Positions 1-8,608 are shown, counted from the stretch's first letter. The stretch is DNA of 64,000 bases from JAHEEL01 sp963700375 (GCA_963700375.1 CAVOXF010000002.1:186001-250000), one strand, 5' to 3'. The notes: generated by a model not told the origin, from the sequence alone. A program made the numbers and translations.

Positions 1-698
1 TCAACGGCAAATCCGAGCGAGGCGGTGAAGTCTTCCTCGTTGCCGATCATGACGTCGACCATAGGCGCGATCGCCCGATTCACCTCGACGGCCCGCTCGG
101 TTCCCCCGTGTGATTCCCACAACGAGGGCCTGAAGTTGAGATCGTACGAAACGACGGTTCCGTAGCGTTTCGCTGCGGCAATGGCTTCGATCACCACGTC
201 CGGGGTCTCCGCGGACAGGGCGGCGAAGATTCCGCCGGTGTGGAACCACCGTGCACCCTCGTTACCGAAGACCTCGTCCCAATCGACATCACCCGGTCGC
301 ATCTGTGATGCCGCCGTGTGGCCACGGTCGGAGATACCAAGGGCCGACCGGATTCCGTACCCTCTCTCGGTGAAGTTCAGTCCGACGCGCGAGGCACGCC
401 CAAGACCGTCGAACGGGACCCACTTCACGTGTGACACGTCCACGCCACCCGTCAGCATGAGATCCTCGACAAGATGTCCGACTTCGTTGTCGACCAGGGC
501 GGTGACGATGGCGGTACGGAGGCCGAAACACTTGCGCAAGGCACGAACCACGTTGTACTCGCCGCCGCCTTCCCATACGTGGAATGATCGGGTGGTTCGG
601 ACGCGACCCGAGCCGGGGTCGAGTCGCAACATGACCTCACCGAGCGCAACCGCGTCCCACCTGCACGCCTCTCGGCTCTTCAGATCGAGCGTTGACAT
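1..698 (-). CDS. kdgK: 2-dehydro-3-deoxygluconokinase (PfkB family), 3' end cut by window edge
   Basis: PfkB/ribokinase-fold sugar kinase that would phosphorylate 2-keto-3-deoxygluconate (KDG) to KDPG. Translating the minus strand from the ATG at 698 gives an open frame of 232 codons to the edge. It begins MSTLDLKSREACRWDAVALG, has the N-terminal PfkB motif WEGGGEYNVVRAL near residue 44, and a typical VVSYDLNFRPSLW strand near residue 190. The C-terminal anion hole and catalytic Asp lie beyond the window. It sits 44 nt downstream of the KDPG aldolase gene, which supplies the substrate logic. A related ketosugar kinase cannot be excluded, but the aldolase neighbour makes KDG the best guess. 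Confidence 0.82.
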   Translation of the reverse strand, partial: MSTLDLKSREACRWDAVALGEVMLRLDPGSGRVRTTRSFHVWEGGGEYNVVRALRKCFGLRTAIVTALVDNEVGHLVEDLMLTGGVDVSHVKWVPFDGLGRASRVGLNFTERGYGIRSALGISDRGHTAASQMRPGDVDWDEVFGNEGARWFHTGGIFAALSAETPDVVIEAIAAAKRYGTVVSYDLNFRPSLWESHGGTERAVEVNRAIAPMVDVMIGNEEDFTASLGFAV

Positions 699-742
699 GT
701 TCTGGCCTCCTGTTTCCGCGGCCGAGCCTGGCTCGATTCCGT

Positions 743-1411
743 CTATCGCAGACTCGAGATGATCGAGAGCACCTCTGCCGTGCGCCGCTCGAGAGTTGTC
801 CAGTCGGCCGCTTCGACGAGGTCCTTGCTGACGAGTTTGGACCCGATGCCGACGCACGGGACGCCCGCAGCGAACCACTCCGTCAGTGATTCCCTCGTGA
901 TATCGACACCCCCGGTTGGCATGAGGAGTGCCCACGGACACGGTCCGCGAACGGCCTTGACGAACGCCGGGCCACCGACCAGTCCGCCGGGGAACACCTT
1001 CACGAGCTCGCATCCAAGCTCGTGAGCGAGCGTGATCTCGGTCACCGACGCGCAGCCTGGTGAGTAGGCGACCTTCCGGCGATTGCATATCTCGGCGACC
1101 CGGCGGTCGAGTGAAGGACCTACTACGAAGTTGGCGCCGAGATTGATGTACGTGCCGGCGGTGACCTCATCGATGACCGTGCCAGCTCCGAGTATCACGT
1201 CGGGACACTCGGAGGAGCAGTACCTCTCGAGCTCGGAGAAGGTCTCGAAGGCGTGATCGCCGCGGTTGGTGAATTCAATCGCTCGCGTCCCGCCGCGGCT
1301 CAACGCGGCGACGATGGAGCGCGCCGTAGCGATGTCCTCATGATGGAAGACGGGAACCAGCCCGACATCGATCATCGAGTTGAGCACCGTGAGTCTCGCG
1401 AACTTGGCCAT
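743..1411 (-). CDS. eda: KDPG/KHG-type aldolase
   Basis: Class I aldolase of the Entner-Doudoroff/uronate route, cleaving 2-keto-3-deoxy-6-phosphogluconate to pyruvate and glyceraldehyde-3-phosphate. The 222-residue protein (normal size) shows the catalytic Glu in RAIEFTNRG, the substrate loop ILGAGTV, GPSLDRRVAEIC, and the Schiff-base Lys in ELVKVFPGG, then LMPTGGV. I chose the ATG at 1411; an in-frame GTG at 1450 would add 13 residues but lies across a palindrome that looks like an operator. Together with the kinase just downstream it makes a two-gene KDG-to-central-metabolism module. Confidence 0.88.
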   Translation of the reverse strand: MAKFARLTVLNSMIDVGLVPVFHHEDIATARSIVAALSRGGTRAIEFTNRGDHAFETFSELERYCSSECPDVILGAGTVIDEVTAGTYINLGANFVVGPSLDRRVAEICNRRKVAYSPGCASVTEITLAHELGCELVKVFPGGLVGGPAFVKAVRGPCPWALLMPTGGVDITRESLTEWFAAGVPCVGIGSKLVSKDLVEAADWTTLERRTAEVLSIISSLR

Positions 1412-1430
1412 CTCGTCCCCTGTTGTCTCG

Positions 1431-1443
1431 ATTGTCCGACAAT
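1431..1443. promoter_or_regulatory. Palindromic operator candidate upstream of eda-kdgK
   Basis: ATTGTCCGACAAT is a perfect 13-bp inverted repeat (ATTGTC, one central base, GACAAT) about 20 nt upstream of the chosen aldolase start. Its form and position fit a site for a GntR/FadR-type or similar dimeric repressor. No regulator gene lies next to it in the window. Coordinates may be off by one. Confidence 0.45.
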
Positions 1444-1530
1444 GTCGCACCCCGTGTGGGGCGCGCCGACCTTAGCGATCTGCCTTCGGCCACTTCCAGA
1501 ACGAGGTGGCGGCACAGCCGACACACCGCG

Positions 1531-2370
1531 TCATCGTTCGACGGGGAATCCGACGATGCTTCCCCACTCAGTCCAGCTGCCGTCGTACACCCGCACGTGT
1601 GAAACGCCGAGCAGCCGTGTCAGGATGAACCAGGCGAGCGAGCCGCGGTGGCTGAGACGGCAGTAGGTGACGATGTCGACGTCCTCCATGACTCCCACAG
1701 CTTCGAAGCGTTCGCGCAATTCATCGGGCGGCAGCAGTGTCCCCGTCTCGGTCAGGACGTGGTCGACGAACAGGTTGCGTGCTCCGGGTATGTGGCCACC
1801 CCGTTCTGCTCCGTGATCGAAGGCCAGCCAGGGTGGGGAGACACGTTCGCCTCGATACTCCTCGGGTGAGCGCATATCGATAAGCAGCGGGCCGTCGGGG
1901 CCAAGACCCGCTCGTACCTCATCTCGTCCGATTCGCGGGCCGAAGTCAACTTCACCGGCCGCAATATCACCGACGCTCGCCTCGGGGACTTCGGTTGTGA
2001 GCGGGCGCTCCTCGGCCACCCAGGTGCGCCTGCCCCCGTCGACGAGCCGGCAGCGTTCTTCTTGTCCCGACATCGTCATGACCCAGTAGGCGTAGGCGGC
2101 GAACTGGAAGGGGTCGCCGACAAGGGCGACGGTCGTGTCACCGTTGACGCCGAGAGCACGAAGCCGCTCGGCGAGCACCGCAGGTGCAGGGAACTCGCGG
2201 TCACTGTCGTGCCAGAGCAGGTCCTTCCAATAGACGAACTGCGCTCCCGGAATGTGTTCAGCTCGGTATTCAGCCTGGTCGAGGGGATCGATGGACACTT
2301 CGAGGATCACGACCTTGGGGTCGTCGAGATGGTCAGCGAGCCATTGCGTGGAGACCAGCGGCCTGTTCAC
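1531..2370 (-). CDS. Thiosulfate/3-mercaptopyruvate-type sulfurtransferase (two rhodanese domains)
   Basis: 279-residue tandem rhodanese protein. The inactive N-terminal domain holds AEYRAEHIPGAQFVYWKDL. The C-terminal domain has SPEEYRGE, GHIPGARNLFVDHV and the active-site loop VTYCRLSHRGS, with the persulfide Cys near residue 240. The loop pattern C-R-x-x-x-R resembles thiosulfate:cyanide sulfurtransferases more than the CGSGVTA loop of mercaptopyruvate enzymes. Start is GTG at 2370 behind AAAGGCGAAAG. It lies 18 nt downstream of the M24 gene and so is probably the tail of the long catabolic operon. A cytoplasmic sulfur-transfer role is inferred; the donor is unknown. Confidence 0.85.
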   Translation of the reverse strand: MNRPLVSTQWLADHLDDPKVVILEVSIDPLDQAEYRAEHIPGAQFVYWKDLLWHDSDREFPAPAVLAERLRALGVNGDTTVALVGDPFQFAAYAYWVMTMSGQEERCRLVDGGRRTWVAEERPLTTEVPEASVGDIAAGEVDFGPRIGRDEVRAGLGPDGPLLIDMRSPEEYRGERVSPPWLAFDHGAERGGHIPGARNLFVDHVLTETGTLLPPDELRERFEAVGVMEDVDIVTYCRLSHRGSLAWFILTRLLGVSHVRVYDGSWTEWGSIVGFPVER

Positions 2371-2388
2371 GCTTTCGCCTTTCCCTAC

Positions 2389-3648
2389 CTAGTACTCGTT
2401 GGCGACCATGAGCTCCTCACACGGGAAGAGTGTGATGATCTTTGGTCCCTCCGCTGTGACAACCACTTCCTCCTCGATGCGGGCGGCGGACCGCCCATCA
2501 TCGGCAGGTGCATAGGTCTCGAGAGCGAACACCATGCCCTCCTTGATCTCGACGGGGTCGTCGAGCGAGTTGAGGCGGCTGATGATCGGCCGCTCGTGGA
2601 GGCCCACACCGAGCCCATGGCCGAATTGGAGCCCAAACGCATCCATCTCGTCTTCGAAGCCGAACTCCTCGGCTCGTGGCCAGACGCTGGCAATCTGATC
2701 CGTCATAACGCCGGGCTTCACGAGCTCGATGGCGGCGTCCATCCACTCTCGTGATTGCTTGAAGGCGTCGCGGTGCGCCTGACTGGCACGCCCCACGGCG
2801 AATGTGCGGTAGTAGCACGTGCGATAGCCGTTGTAGACATGGATGATGTCGAAGTAGGCCTGGTCACCAGGGCGGATCAGGCGGTCCGAGAATACGTGCG
2901 GATGGGGGCTGCAGCGCTCACCGGCGATGGAGTTGACGGCCTCGACGAACTCGGAACCCATCTCGAAGAGCCGCTTGTGTGCGAGGGCGACCACGTCACT
3001 CTCGCGGATGCCCGGCTTGAGCGCTTCGAAGATGTCCTGGTAAACGCCGTCGACCATGGCGCATGCCTGCGAGAGCAGCATGATCTCGTCTTGATTCTTG
3101 ATCTCACGGGCGGTCATCATCGTCTGCTGACCGTCCACGACCCTGATGCCGGCCTTCTGGAGTTCGAGCAGCACGGTCGTCTCAGACATGTCGACTCCGA
3201 GGGTGAGGTCGGTGACGCCCTCTTCCCGGAGAATGGACGCGATCTCCTGCGCTGCGTCGCGCTGCAACCCGCTGGCGGGTCCGATCGCTCCTTGCAGGCC
3301 GGTGTTGCCGCCGATGGACTGTTCGGCGCGCATCGCCGGGTGCTGGAGCCGGTGCGCTTTCGCCGCGGACCCGAAGTCCCAGATACGGAAGTCACCGTTG
3401 CGGGTGATCAGTGCATACCGCTCGCCCTTGTTGAACGCCCAGTACCCGATGTGGGTGGACGTGAGGTAGCGGATGTTCGATGTCTCGAAAAGGAGCAACG
3501 CCTCGAGTTTGTGCTCGTCCATGGCCATCCTGACGCGGGACAGCCGGTAGTCCTTGAGCCGATCCCAATTGACTCGTTCCTCCCAGTCGACCGACTGGAT
3601 GCCTGGAGCCGGTGTCGTTGCGACGGGGAAATCTGGCCTCGGAGTCAT
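2389..3648 (-). CDS. M24 (creatinase / Xaa-Pro dipeptidase / DddP-like) protein with an altered metal site
   Basis: 419-residue pita-bread-fold protein with an N-terminal creatinase-like domain (ALLLFETSNIRYLTS, then ALITRNGDFRIWDFGSA) and a C-terminal M24 domain. Expected metal ligands: the first Asp is in QAYFDIIHVYNGYR; the second Asp, 11 residues on, is replaced by Cys (RTCYYRTFAVG). His is in FGHGLGVGLHERP, Glu in FALETYAP and RIEEEVVVT. N-terminal resemblance to the DMSP lyase DddP is visible, but DddP's Asp ligands are not all kept, so lyase activity should not be assumed. The start ATG 3648 (MTPRPDFPVATTPAPG) was preferred to a long upstream extension that would run into the next gene. 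Member of the catabolic operon. Confidence 0.78.
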   Translation of the reverse strand: MTPRPDFPVATTPAPGIQSVDWEERVNWDRLKDYRLSRVRMAMDEHKLEALLLFETSNIRYLTSTHIGYWAFNKGERYALITRNGDFRIWDFGSAAKAHRLQHPAMRAEQSIGGNTGLQGAIGPASGLQRDAAQEIASILREEGVTDLTLGVDMSETTVLLELQKAGIRVVDGQQTMMTAREIKNQDEIMLLSQACAMVDGVYQDIFEALKPGIRESDVVALAHKRLFEMGSEFVEAVNSIAGERCSPHPHVFSDRLIRPGDQAYFDIIHVYNGYRTCYYRTFAVGRASQAHRDAFKQSREWMDAAIELVKPGVMTDQIASVWPRAEEFGFEDEMDAFGLQFGHGLGVGLHERPIISRLNSLDDPVEIKEGMVFALETYAPADDGRSAARIEEEVVVTAEGPKIITLFPCEELMVANEY

Positions 3649-3733
3649 GTTCGCCTCGTTTCTGGGACTGCGCCTGTCATGCAGTCGATTGTAGTCCCGC
3701 CCCTCCGAGGCCGACCTCGTGGGTGGCGACTGA

Positions 3734-4576
3734 TCATCCGCCGAGTTGATCGGACCCGGGGTCGGCCGCAAGGGCGGCGCGCATGATCGGACCGGACTCG
3801 TCTATCTCGGTCCATCGTGCGAACGCGATCTCAGCCTGAGCAACCAGCATGCCCAACCCGTTGGTTGCACGAAGCCCGCGGGCGCGGGTTTGGCGAAGCA
3901 GCTCCGACTCGGGCGGGCTGTAGACGAGGTCGAAGACCACGGCCGAATCCTGAAGCGCCCTCGGGTCGAATGCCACACCCGGTTGAATCATGCCGACGGT
4001 GGTCGCGTTCACCGCGAAGTCAACCTGACGCAGCGAATTTTCGAACTCGCCACCCACGTCTACAGCCCGTACCGACGCTCCGAAATCGGCGGCGAGGGTC
4101 GCCGCCCTCGACGGGTCGAGGTCGCAGACGACCACCGACTCGGCCTCCGCGGTTACGAGTGCGGTGACGACGGCCCGGGCAACCCCACCGGCACCGGCAA
4201 CGGCGACCCGGAGCCCGGAGAACCGGATCCCCAGCTCACCCTCTGCAGCGCGCCGGAATCCCGGGGCGTCGGTGTTGAAGCCGACAAGCGTGCCATCTCC
4301 TCTTCGCAGCACGCTGTTGACGGCGCCGATCTGACGGACGCCACTCTCGATCTCATCCAGATGGTCCATGATGAGCTGTTTGTACGGGGCGGTCACCTGA
4401 AAGCCGAGCCAGTCATCGCCACGGGCGTCCAGAACGAAGCCGCGTATCTCCTCTGGCCCCAACTCGCGCAGTTCATACGTGGCGTCGATCGAGAAGTGCT
4501 CGAACGCGGCGTTGTGCATGATCTCGGAGTGCCGTCGTTTCAGCGGATATCCGATCAGGGCCACTCGTTTGGTCAC
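3734..4576 (-). CDS. Shikimate/quinate 5-dehydrogenase-like oxidoreductase
   Basis: 280-residue AroE-fold protein starting at GTG 4576 (VTKRVALIGYPLKRRHSEIM), 10 nt after the hydratase stop. N-terminal substrate domain: RHSEIMHNAAF, then GFQVTAPYKQ with the catalytic Lys, GAVNSV, and GFNTDAPGF with the Asp partner. Rossmann domain: VAVAGAGGVARAVV, VNATTVGM, NGLGMLVAQAEIAFARW. All catalytic residues of the family are present. Its position in a CoA-ester catabolic operon rather than with aro genes suggests a degradative dehydrogenase (quinate/shikimate-like polyol acid), which is inference; a biosynthetic AroE cannot be ruled out. Confidence 0.78.
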   Translation of the reverse strand: MTKRVALIGYPLKRRHSEIMHNAAFEHFSIDATYELRELGPEEIRGFVLDARGDDWLGFQVTAPYKQLIMDHLDEIESGVRQIGAVNSVLRRGDGTLVGFNTDAPGFRRAAEGELGIRFSGLRVAVAGAGGVARAVVTALVTAEAESVVVCDLDPSRAATLAADFGASVRAVDVGGEFENSLRQVDFAVNATTVGMIQPGVAFDPRALQDSAVVFDLVYSPPESELLRQTRARGLRATNGLGMLVAQAEIAFARWTEIDESGPIMRAALAADPGSDQLGG

Positions 4577-4586
4577 GCGTTCATTC

Positions 4587-5363
4587 TCATCGGTTTCTGA
4601 ATTCGGCCGATCGTTTCTCGATGAAGGCAGCGGCCCCTTCCAGCATGTCCTCCGACGAGAACACCCGCTCGCTGGCTTCGAGCTCTGCAACCTGACCCGC
4701 CGCGAGTGGTCTGTCGAGGGTTGTGTCAAGCACACGCTTGGCTTCCCGGACGGCTACCGGACCACGAGTGGCCAACACCTCCGCGAGCTCCCTCGCCACG
4801 AACTCGGCTCGGCCCGGAGGCACCACCCGATTGACCAAACCGAAGCTCAGTGCGGTTTCCGCGCCGATGATCTCGCCGAGCAAGATCATTTCCTTGGCGC
4901 GAGCCAGTCCGATGAGCCGCGGGAGCCGTTGGGTTCCTCCCGAGCCCGGCATGACCCCGAGCCGCACCTCGGGCAGCCCGAGACGCGCCGCGCTCGAGGC
5001 CACCCTCAGATCACAACACAGCGCCAATTCGAGCCCGCCACCGAGCGCGTCACCTTCGATGGCTGCGATCGTCGGCAGTGACAGCTCGGCCAGCTGGTTG
5101 TAGGCAGCGTTCTCGTTGATCAGCTTCCCCTCGGCGACGCGGCCGTAGAGCGACGGGAACTCCTTCACGTCTGAGCCCGCGCAGAACGCACGGTCGCCGG
5201 TCCCGGCCAGAATCACCGCTCGAACCTCGTTGTCCTCTTCGATGCGGGAGAGAGCTGCTGTCAGGGCCTCGGTGACCTCGAGGGATACGAGATTGAGTGG
5301 CGGGTTGTTCAGCCGGATGGTCGCGACGACTCCGGACTCGACGGTGACCAGGTCTATGCTCAC
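4587..5363 (-). CDS. Enoyl-CoA hydratase/isomerase (crotonase) family protein
   Basis: 258-residue crotonase. Oxyanion-hole segments are FCAGSDVKEF and GDALGGGLELAL; a Glu in the latter and a second in LPEVRLGVMPGSGGTQRL match the two catalytic acids of hydratases. C-terminal EGAAAFIEKRSAEF is typical. Start GTG 5363 overlaps the CoA-transferase stop by 4 nt (GTGA), so the two are translationally coupled. It would hydrate a 2-enoyl-CoA made after the neighbouring CoA-transferase activates an acid; the exact acyl group is unknown. Confidence 0.86.
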   Translation of the reverse strand: MSIDLVTVESGVVATIRLNNPPLNLVSLEVTEALTAALSRIEEDNEVRAVILAGTGDRAFCAGSDVKEFPSLYGRVAEGKLINENAAYNQLAELSLPTIAAIEGDALGGGLELALCCDLRVASSAARLGLPEVRLGVMPGSGGTQRLPRLIGLARAKEMILLGEIIGAETALSFGLVNRVVPPGRAEFVARELAEVLATRGPVAVREAKRVLDTTLDRPLAAGQVAELEASERVFSSEDMLEGAAAFIEKRSAEFRNR

Positions 5364-6922
5364 GGGTCCACTCCTTCGAGCCGTTTGCGCAGCCCCATCG
5401 TGCCGGTGGAGAACACGGCGGGGTCGATAGTGCTGAGGCTGGGTGCGATAGCTGGGCGGAACCCCATGTGGGCGATCACATCGGCTTCCGGATCGAGCCC
5501 GTCCGCAATCTCGATCAAGGTCACGGTGCCGTCGATGAGTGCGAACACTGCCCGCTCGGTGATGTAGCGAACCTCCTGGCCTCGTTCGGCGGAAGCTGGA
5601 CCGCTGAATGTGATCTCCCGGACCCGATCGACGAATCGCTCGGTCGTGCCTTCAACCGTGATCTCGATGGTGCCGTTTTCGAGTGCGGCTCTCATACCGC
5701 CGGTCGTGAGAGTTCCGACGAAGCACACCTTCTTTGCTCCGCGACTGATGTTGGGAAAACCGCCCGGGCCTCGCAGGCGATCGCCAAACGCGTGGACGTT
5801 GACGTTCCCCTCTGCGTCGACTTCTGCGAATGAGAGGCTCGCGATGTCGATTCCGCCTCCGTCGTAGAAGTCGAACATGTACGGCTGATCGATCAGCGCC
5901 TGGTAGTTGAACCCGGCGCCGCCGTCGTTGCCGGAGGCCGGTACGCCGCCGAAGACTCCCTGCTCGACCGTCAACACGAGGAGATCCGCGACGCCCTCCT
6001 CCTGAGCGATGGCACCGATGTTCTGGCTGATACCGAAGCCGAGGTTTGCGACCTCGCCGCGGCCGAACTCGAGGAGCGACCTCCGTGCGATGACCTTGCG
6101 AACATCGAGTGGAACGTCCGGAGCGCTCGTTGGGTCATCGAGGCGAGCCGCACCCGCGAAGTAGGGGGAGTAGTCGGTGCTGTACGTCTGAGTCTGGTCC
6201 GGGTCGAGATAGGCGAAGTCGACGAGAGCGCCGGGGATCTGCACCCGGCGTGGCATGAGTCCTCCCTTTGGCACCATGGTCTGTGCCTGTGCAATGACGA
6301 TGCCCCCCGAGTTGTGGGCGGCCATCGCCATCGGGAGCATTTCGCCGTTGATCGCTTCGCGATCGAGGGTCAGATTGCCTTCCTCGTCAACGGTGGATCC
6401 TCTGATCACCGCGACGTCGATGGGGAACGACCGATACATGAGCCACTCCTCCCCGGACAGTTCGACCACCTCGACGAGATCTTCGGTGGCCGGTCCTTGC
6501 TTGCCGCCGGTCTGGCGCGGGTCGACATAGGTGTGGAGGCCGACCTTGGTGATCAGGCCGGGTCGGCCGGCTGCGATGTCACGACACAACTGAGAAATGA
6601 CGCCCTGAGGGAACGAATACGCCTCGACGTCACCGGCTGCCACCAGCGCCGCCAGGCGCGGCTCGTTCCCGATATTGGAGCCGATGGTGCGGCGCATGAG
6701 GCCCGGGAGCGCAAGTTGTGAGAATCCGCGCTCGGCGAAATCTCCGACCCCCACGACACGAACGGTGGTGAGGCCGCGGGGCCGACCCTCCTGGGAGTAC
6801 ACCGCGGCGAGGGCGTCGATGAAGCGTTGTGGAACGGCGTGACCTGCCCCGGAACCACCGATGATCACGGTTGCGCCATCCGGGACGAGCCTGGCCGCCT
6901 CTTCCGCCGAAACGAGTCTCAT
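5360..6922 (-). CDS. Acetate/propionate-type CoA-transferase (fused alpha-beta, family I)
   Basis: 520-residue fused family I CoA-transferase similar in layout to YdiF and propionate CoA-transferase. The N-terminal half has GATVIIGGSGAGHAVPQRFI and VDPRQTGGKQGPATED; the C-terminal half has LEFGRGEVANLGFGISQNIG and the catalytic Glu in LTVEQGVFGGVPASG. Such enzymes move CoA from acetyl- or another acyl-CoA to a short organic acid, so this is the likely activation step for the hydratase that overlaps it. Start ATG 6922, 13 nt after the SDR stop. Confidence 0.86.
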   Translation of the reverse strand: MRLVSAEEAARLVPDGATVIIGGSGAGHAVPQRFIDALAAVYSQEGRPRGLTTVRVVGVGDFAERGFSQLALPGLMRRTIGSNIGNEPRLAALVAAGDVEAYSFPQGVISQLCRDIAAGRPGLITKVGLHTYVDPRQTGGKQGPATEDLVEVVELSGEEWLMYRSFPIDVAVIRGSTVDEEGNLTLDREAINGEMLPMAMAAHNSGGIVIAQAQTMVPKGGLMPRRVQIPGALVDFAYLDPDQTQTYSTDYSPYFAGAARLDDPTSAPDVPLDVRKVIARRSLLEFGRGEVANLGFGISQNIGAIAQEEGVADLLVLTVEQGVFGGVPASGNDGGAGFNYQALIDQPYMFDFYDGGGIDIASLSFAEVDAEGNVNVHAFGDRLRGPGGFPNISRGAKKVCFVGTLTTGGMRAALENGTIEITVEGTTERFVDRVREITFSGPASAERGQEVRYITERAVFALIDGTVTLIEIADGLDPEADVIAHMGFRPAIAPSLSTIDPAVFSTGTMGLRKRLEGVDP

Positions 6923-6935
6923 GGGCAGGCTCCAG

Positions 6936-7721
6936 TCATTGCATGAACCCGCCGCCGTTGGGGTTCAGTGTCTGCCCATGGAAGAGGGCTGCGGTATCCG
7001 AGAGCAGGAACACCACGGCTGCAGCGACATGCTCGGGCTCCGGGAACCGGCGAGAGGGGAGTTCGGCCAGGCGGCGGCGGCCGGATTCGGTATCCACGAT
7101 GTCCCGGGTCATGTCGGTGATCGTGAATCCTGGGGCCACGGCGTTCACGCGGATTCCTTGAGGGCCGAATTCGCGCGCCATCGATTTGGTCAAACCGAGA
7201 AGCCCGGCCTTTGCCGCTGAGTAGTGGGCGAGTTCCGGCCAGCCGATCTGGCCAAGCCGGGAGGAGATCATCACGATCGAACCACTCCCGCGTTGCACCA
7301 TTCCCGGCAACGCAGCGCGGGAGCAGTAGAACGGGCCGAAGAGGTCGGTGCGCAGTACGGCGTCCCATTCTTCGTCGCTCATCTCGACGAGCGGGCTCGA
7401 GGGCATGATTCCGGCATTGTTGACCAGCCCGTCAATCCGTCCGAATGAGTCCTCGACCGACGCGATCAGGTGCTTCGCTTCTGCCGGGTTCGATACGTCG
7501 GCCTGGAAGGCAGCAGCGGTCTGCCCTGTGTCGCGAATGGCCTGTACGACCGAGGAAGCGGCTTCGGCATTCTCTCGGTATCCGACTGCGACCGCCGCGC
7601 CGGCGTCGGAAGCTGCCTTGGCGGTTGCAGCACCGATGCCGCGGCTTCCACCCGTGACCAGTACGACCTGTCCGTCGAGCCGGTGTTCATCGGTCGCATG
7701 GGGTGGTGTGGGTTTGTTCAT
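6936..7721 (-). CDS. Short-chain dehydrogenase/reductase (SDR)
   Basis: 261-residue classical SDR: cofactor loop VLVTGGSRGIGAAT, NNAGIMPSS, catalytic Ser in IVMISSRLGQ, catalytic YSAAK, then NAVAPGFTITDM. An NAD(P)-dependent alcohol/ketone oxidoreductase with substrate unassigned. The start ATG 7721 (MNKPTPPHATDEHRLDGQVV) was chosen because the open frame upstream runs into the LLM gene. It leads the CoA-transferase, separated by 13 nt, and may oxidise the hydroxyacyl product of the hydratase. A TTGTACAA palindrome sits 11 nt upstream of the start. Confidence 0.86.
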   Translation of the reverse strand: MNKPTPPHATDEHRLDGQVVLVTGGSRGIGAATAKAASDAGAAVAVGYRENAEAASSVVQAIRDTGQTAAAFQADVSNPAEAKHLIASVEDSFGRIDGLVNNAGIMPSSPLVEMSDEEWDAVLRTDLFGPFYCSRAALPGMVQRGSGSIVMISSRLGQIGWPELAHYSAAKAGLLGLTKSMAREFGPQGIRVNAVAPGFTITDMTRDIVDTESGRRRLAELPSRRFPEPEHVAAAVVFLLSDTAALFHGQTLNPNGGGFMQ

Positions 7722-7731
7722 GGGCAAGCGA

Positions 7732-7739
7732 TTGTACAA
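7732..7739. promoter_or_regulatory. TTGTACAA palindrome in the LLM-SDR gap
   Basis: An 8-bp perfect palindrome lies in the 40-nt gap between the LLM gene stop and the SDR start, the only sizeable gap in this stretch of the operon. It could be an internal operator or promoter element. It is short enough to be chance. Confidence 0.25.
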
Positions 7740-7761
7740 GCTGCCGCCTCGGGCATCGACC

Positions 7762-8598
7762 TCAGCAGACCACGGGCCCGAGGTGCTTGGCCACGATCCC
7801 GAGCTTCGCCGGGTCGAACGGGGCTTCGAACATGGCGATGACGTGGTCGGCCCCGGCTTCGCGGAACGCTCCGACCAGATCGGCGAGTTCGGCCGGATCG
7901 CCGTCGGCCCTGATCTTCGTCGACACTTCGATCTCAGCCGGGTCGCGTCCGACGTCCGCGCAGTGGGCATGGAGTATCTCCACTTTGTGGCGAAGCATCT
8001 CGGGGTCACCGCCCGGCAGGTTCCACTGGTCGGCCCACTGGGCTGCGATGCGCAGTGTGCGCTTTTCGCCGGTGCCGCCGATCACGATCGGAGGATGGGG
8101 CTTCTGGATCGGCTTCGGCAGCGCTCGCGCATTCTCGAGGCGGTGGAAGGGTCCGTCGAACGCCGTGATCTCCTCTGTGAAGAGCAGATGGAGGATCTCG
8201 CACGTCTCCTCGAGGCGGTCGAACCTCTCCCTCCACGATGGGAGGGGTATGCCGTAGGCGGCGTGCTCGGGCTCAACCCATCCAGTTCCGAGGCCGATCT
8301 CCAGCCGCCCGCCGGATGCCACATCGAGAGTCGATGCCATGTTGGCCAACACGGCCGGATGGCGATATGTGTTGCCGGTCACCAAGACACCGAGCCGGAG
8401 TCGATGCACGATCCCGCTGAGGGCGGCCAGCATGGTCCAGCCTTCGAAGACCGGTCCCGAGCGGTCGCTGAAGATGGGGTCGAGGTGGTCGAACACCCAT
8501 CCGGCGTCGTACAACTCGATTCGATCGCCCTCCTTCCAGAAGTCGACAATCGGCTGCCAATCGCTGTGTTGTGGTCGGGTCTTGAACGAAAGTCGCAT
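7762..8598 (-). CDS. LLM-class (F420-dependent type) oxidoreductase
   Basis: 278-residue luciferase-like TIM-barrel protein: YDAGWVFDHLDPIF, GPVFEGWTMLAALSG, LRLGVLVTGNTYRHPAVLA, GRLEIGLGTGWVEPEH, PPIVIGGTGEKRTLRI. Actinobacterial members of this subfamily usually use F420, some FMN. The start ATG 8598 (MRLSFKTRPQHS) leaves a 10-nt gap to the PHP gene stop; a longer start would overlap that gene. It is in the operon driven from the 9.5-kb divergent promoter. Substrate not predictable. Confidence 0.84.
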   Translation of the reverse strand: MRLSFKTRPQHSDWQPIVDFWKEGDRIELYDAGWVFDHLDPIFSDRSGPVFEGWTMLAALSGIVHRLRLGVLVTGNTYRHPAVLANMASTLDVASGGRLEIGLGTGWVEPEHAAYGIPLPSWRERFDRLEETCEILHLLFTEEITAFDGPFHRLENARALPKPIQKPHPPIVIGGTGEKRTLRIAAQWADQWNLPGGDPEMLRHKVEILHAHCADVGRDPAEIEVSTKIRADGDPAELADLVGAFREAGADHVIAMFEAPFDPAKLGIVAKHLGPVVC

Positions 8599-8608
8599 GG
8601 TGCCTTCT

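Noticed and set aside
2389..3648. Assigning DMSP lyase DddP
   Set aside because: N-terminal resemblance is real but the conserved Asp ligands are not all present.
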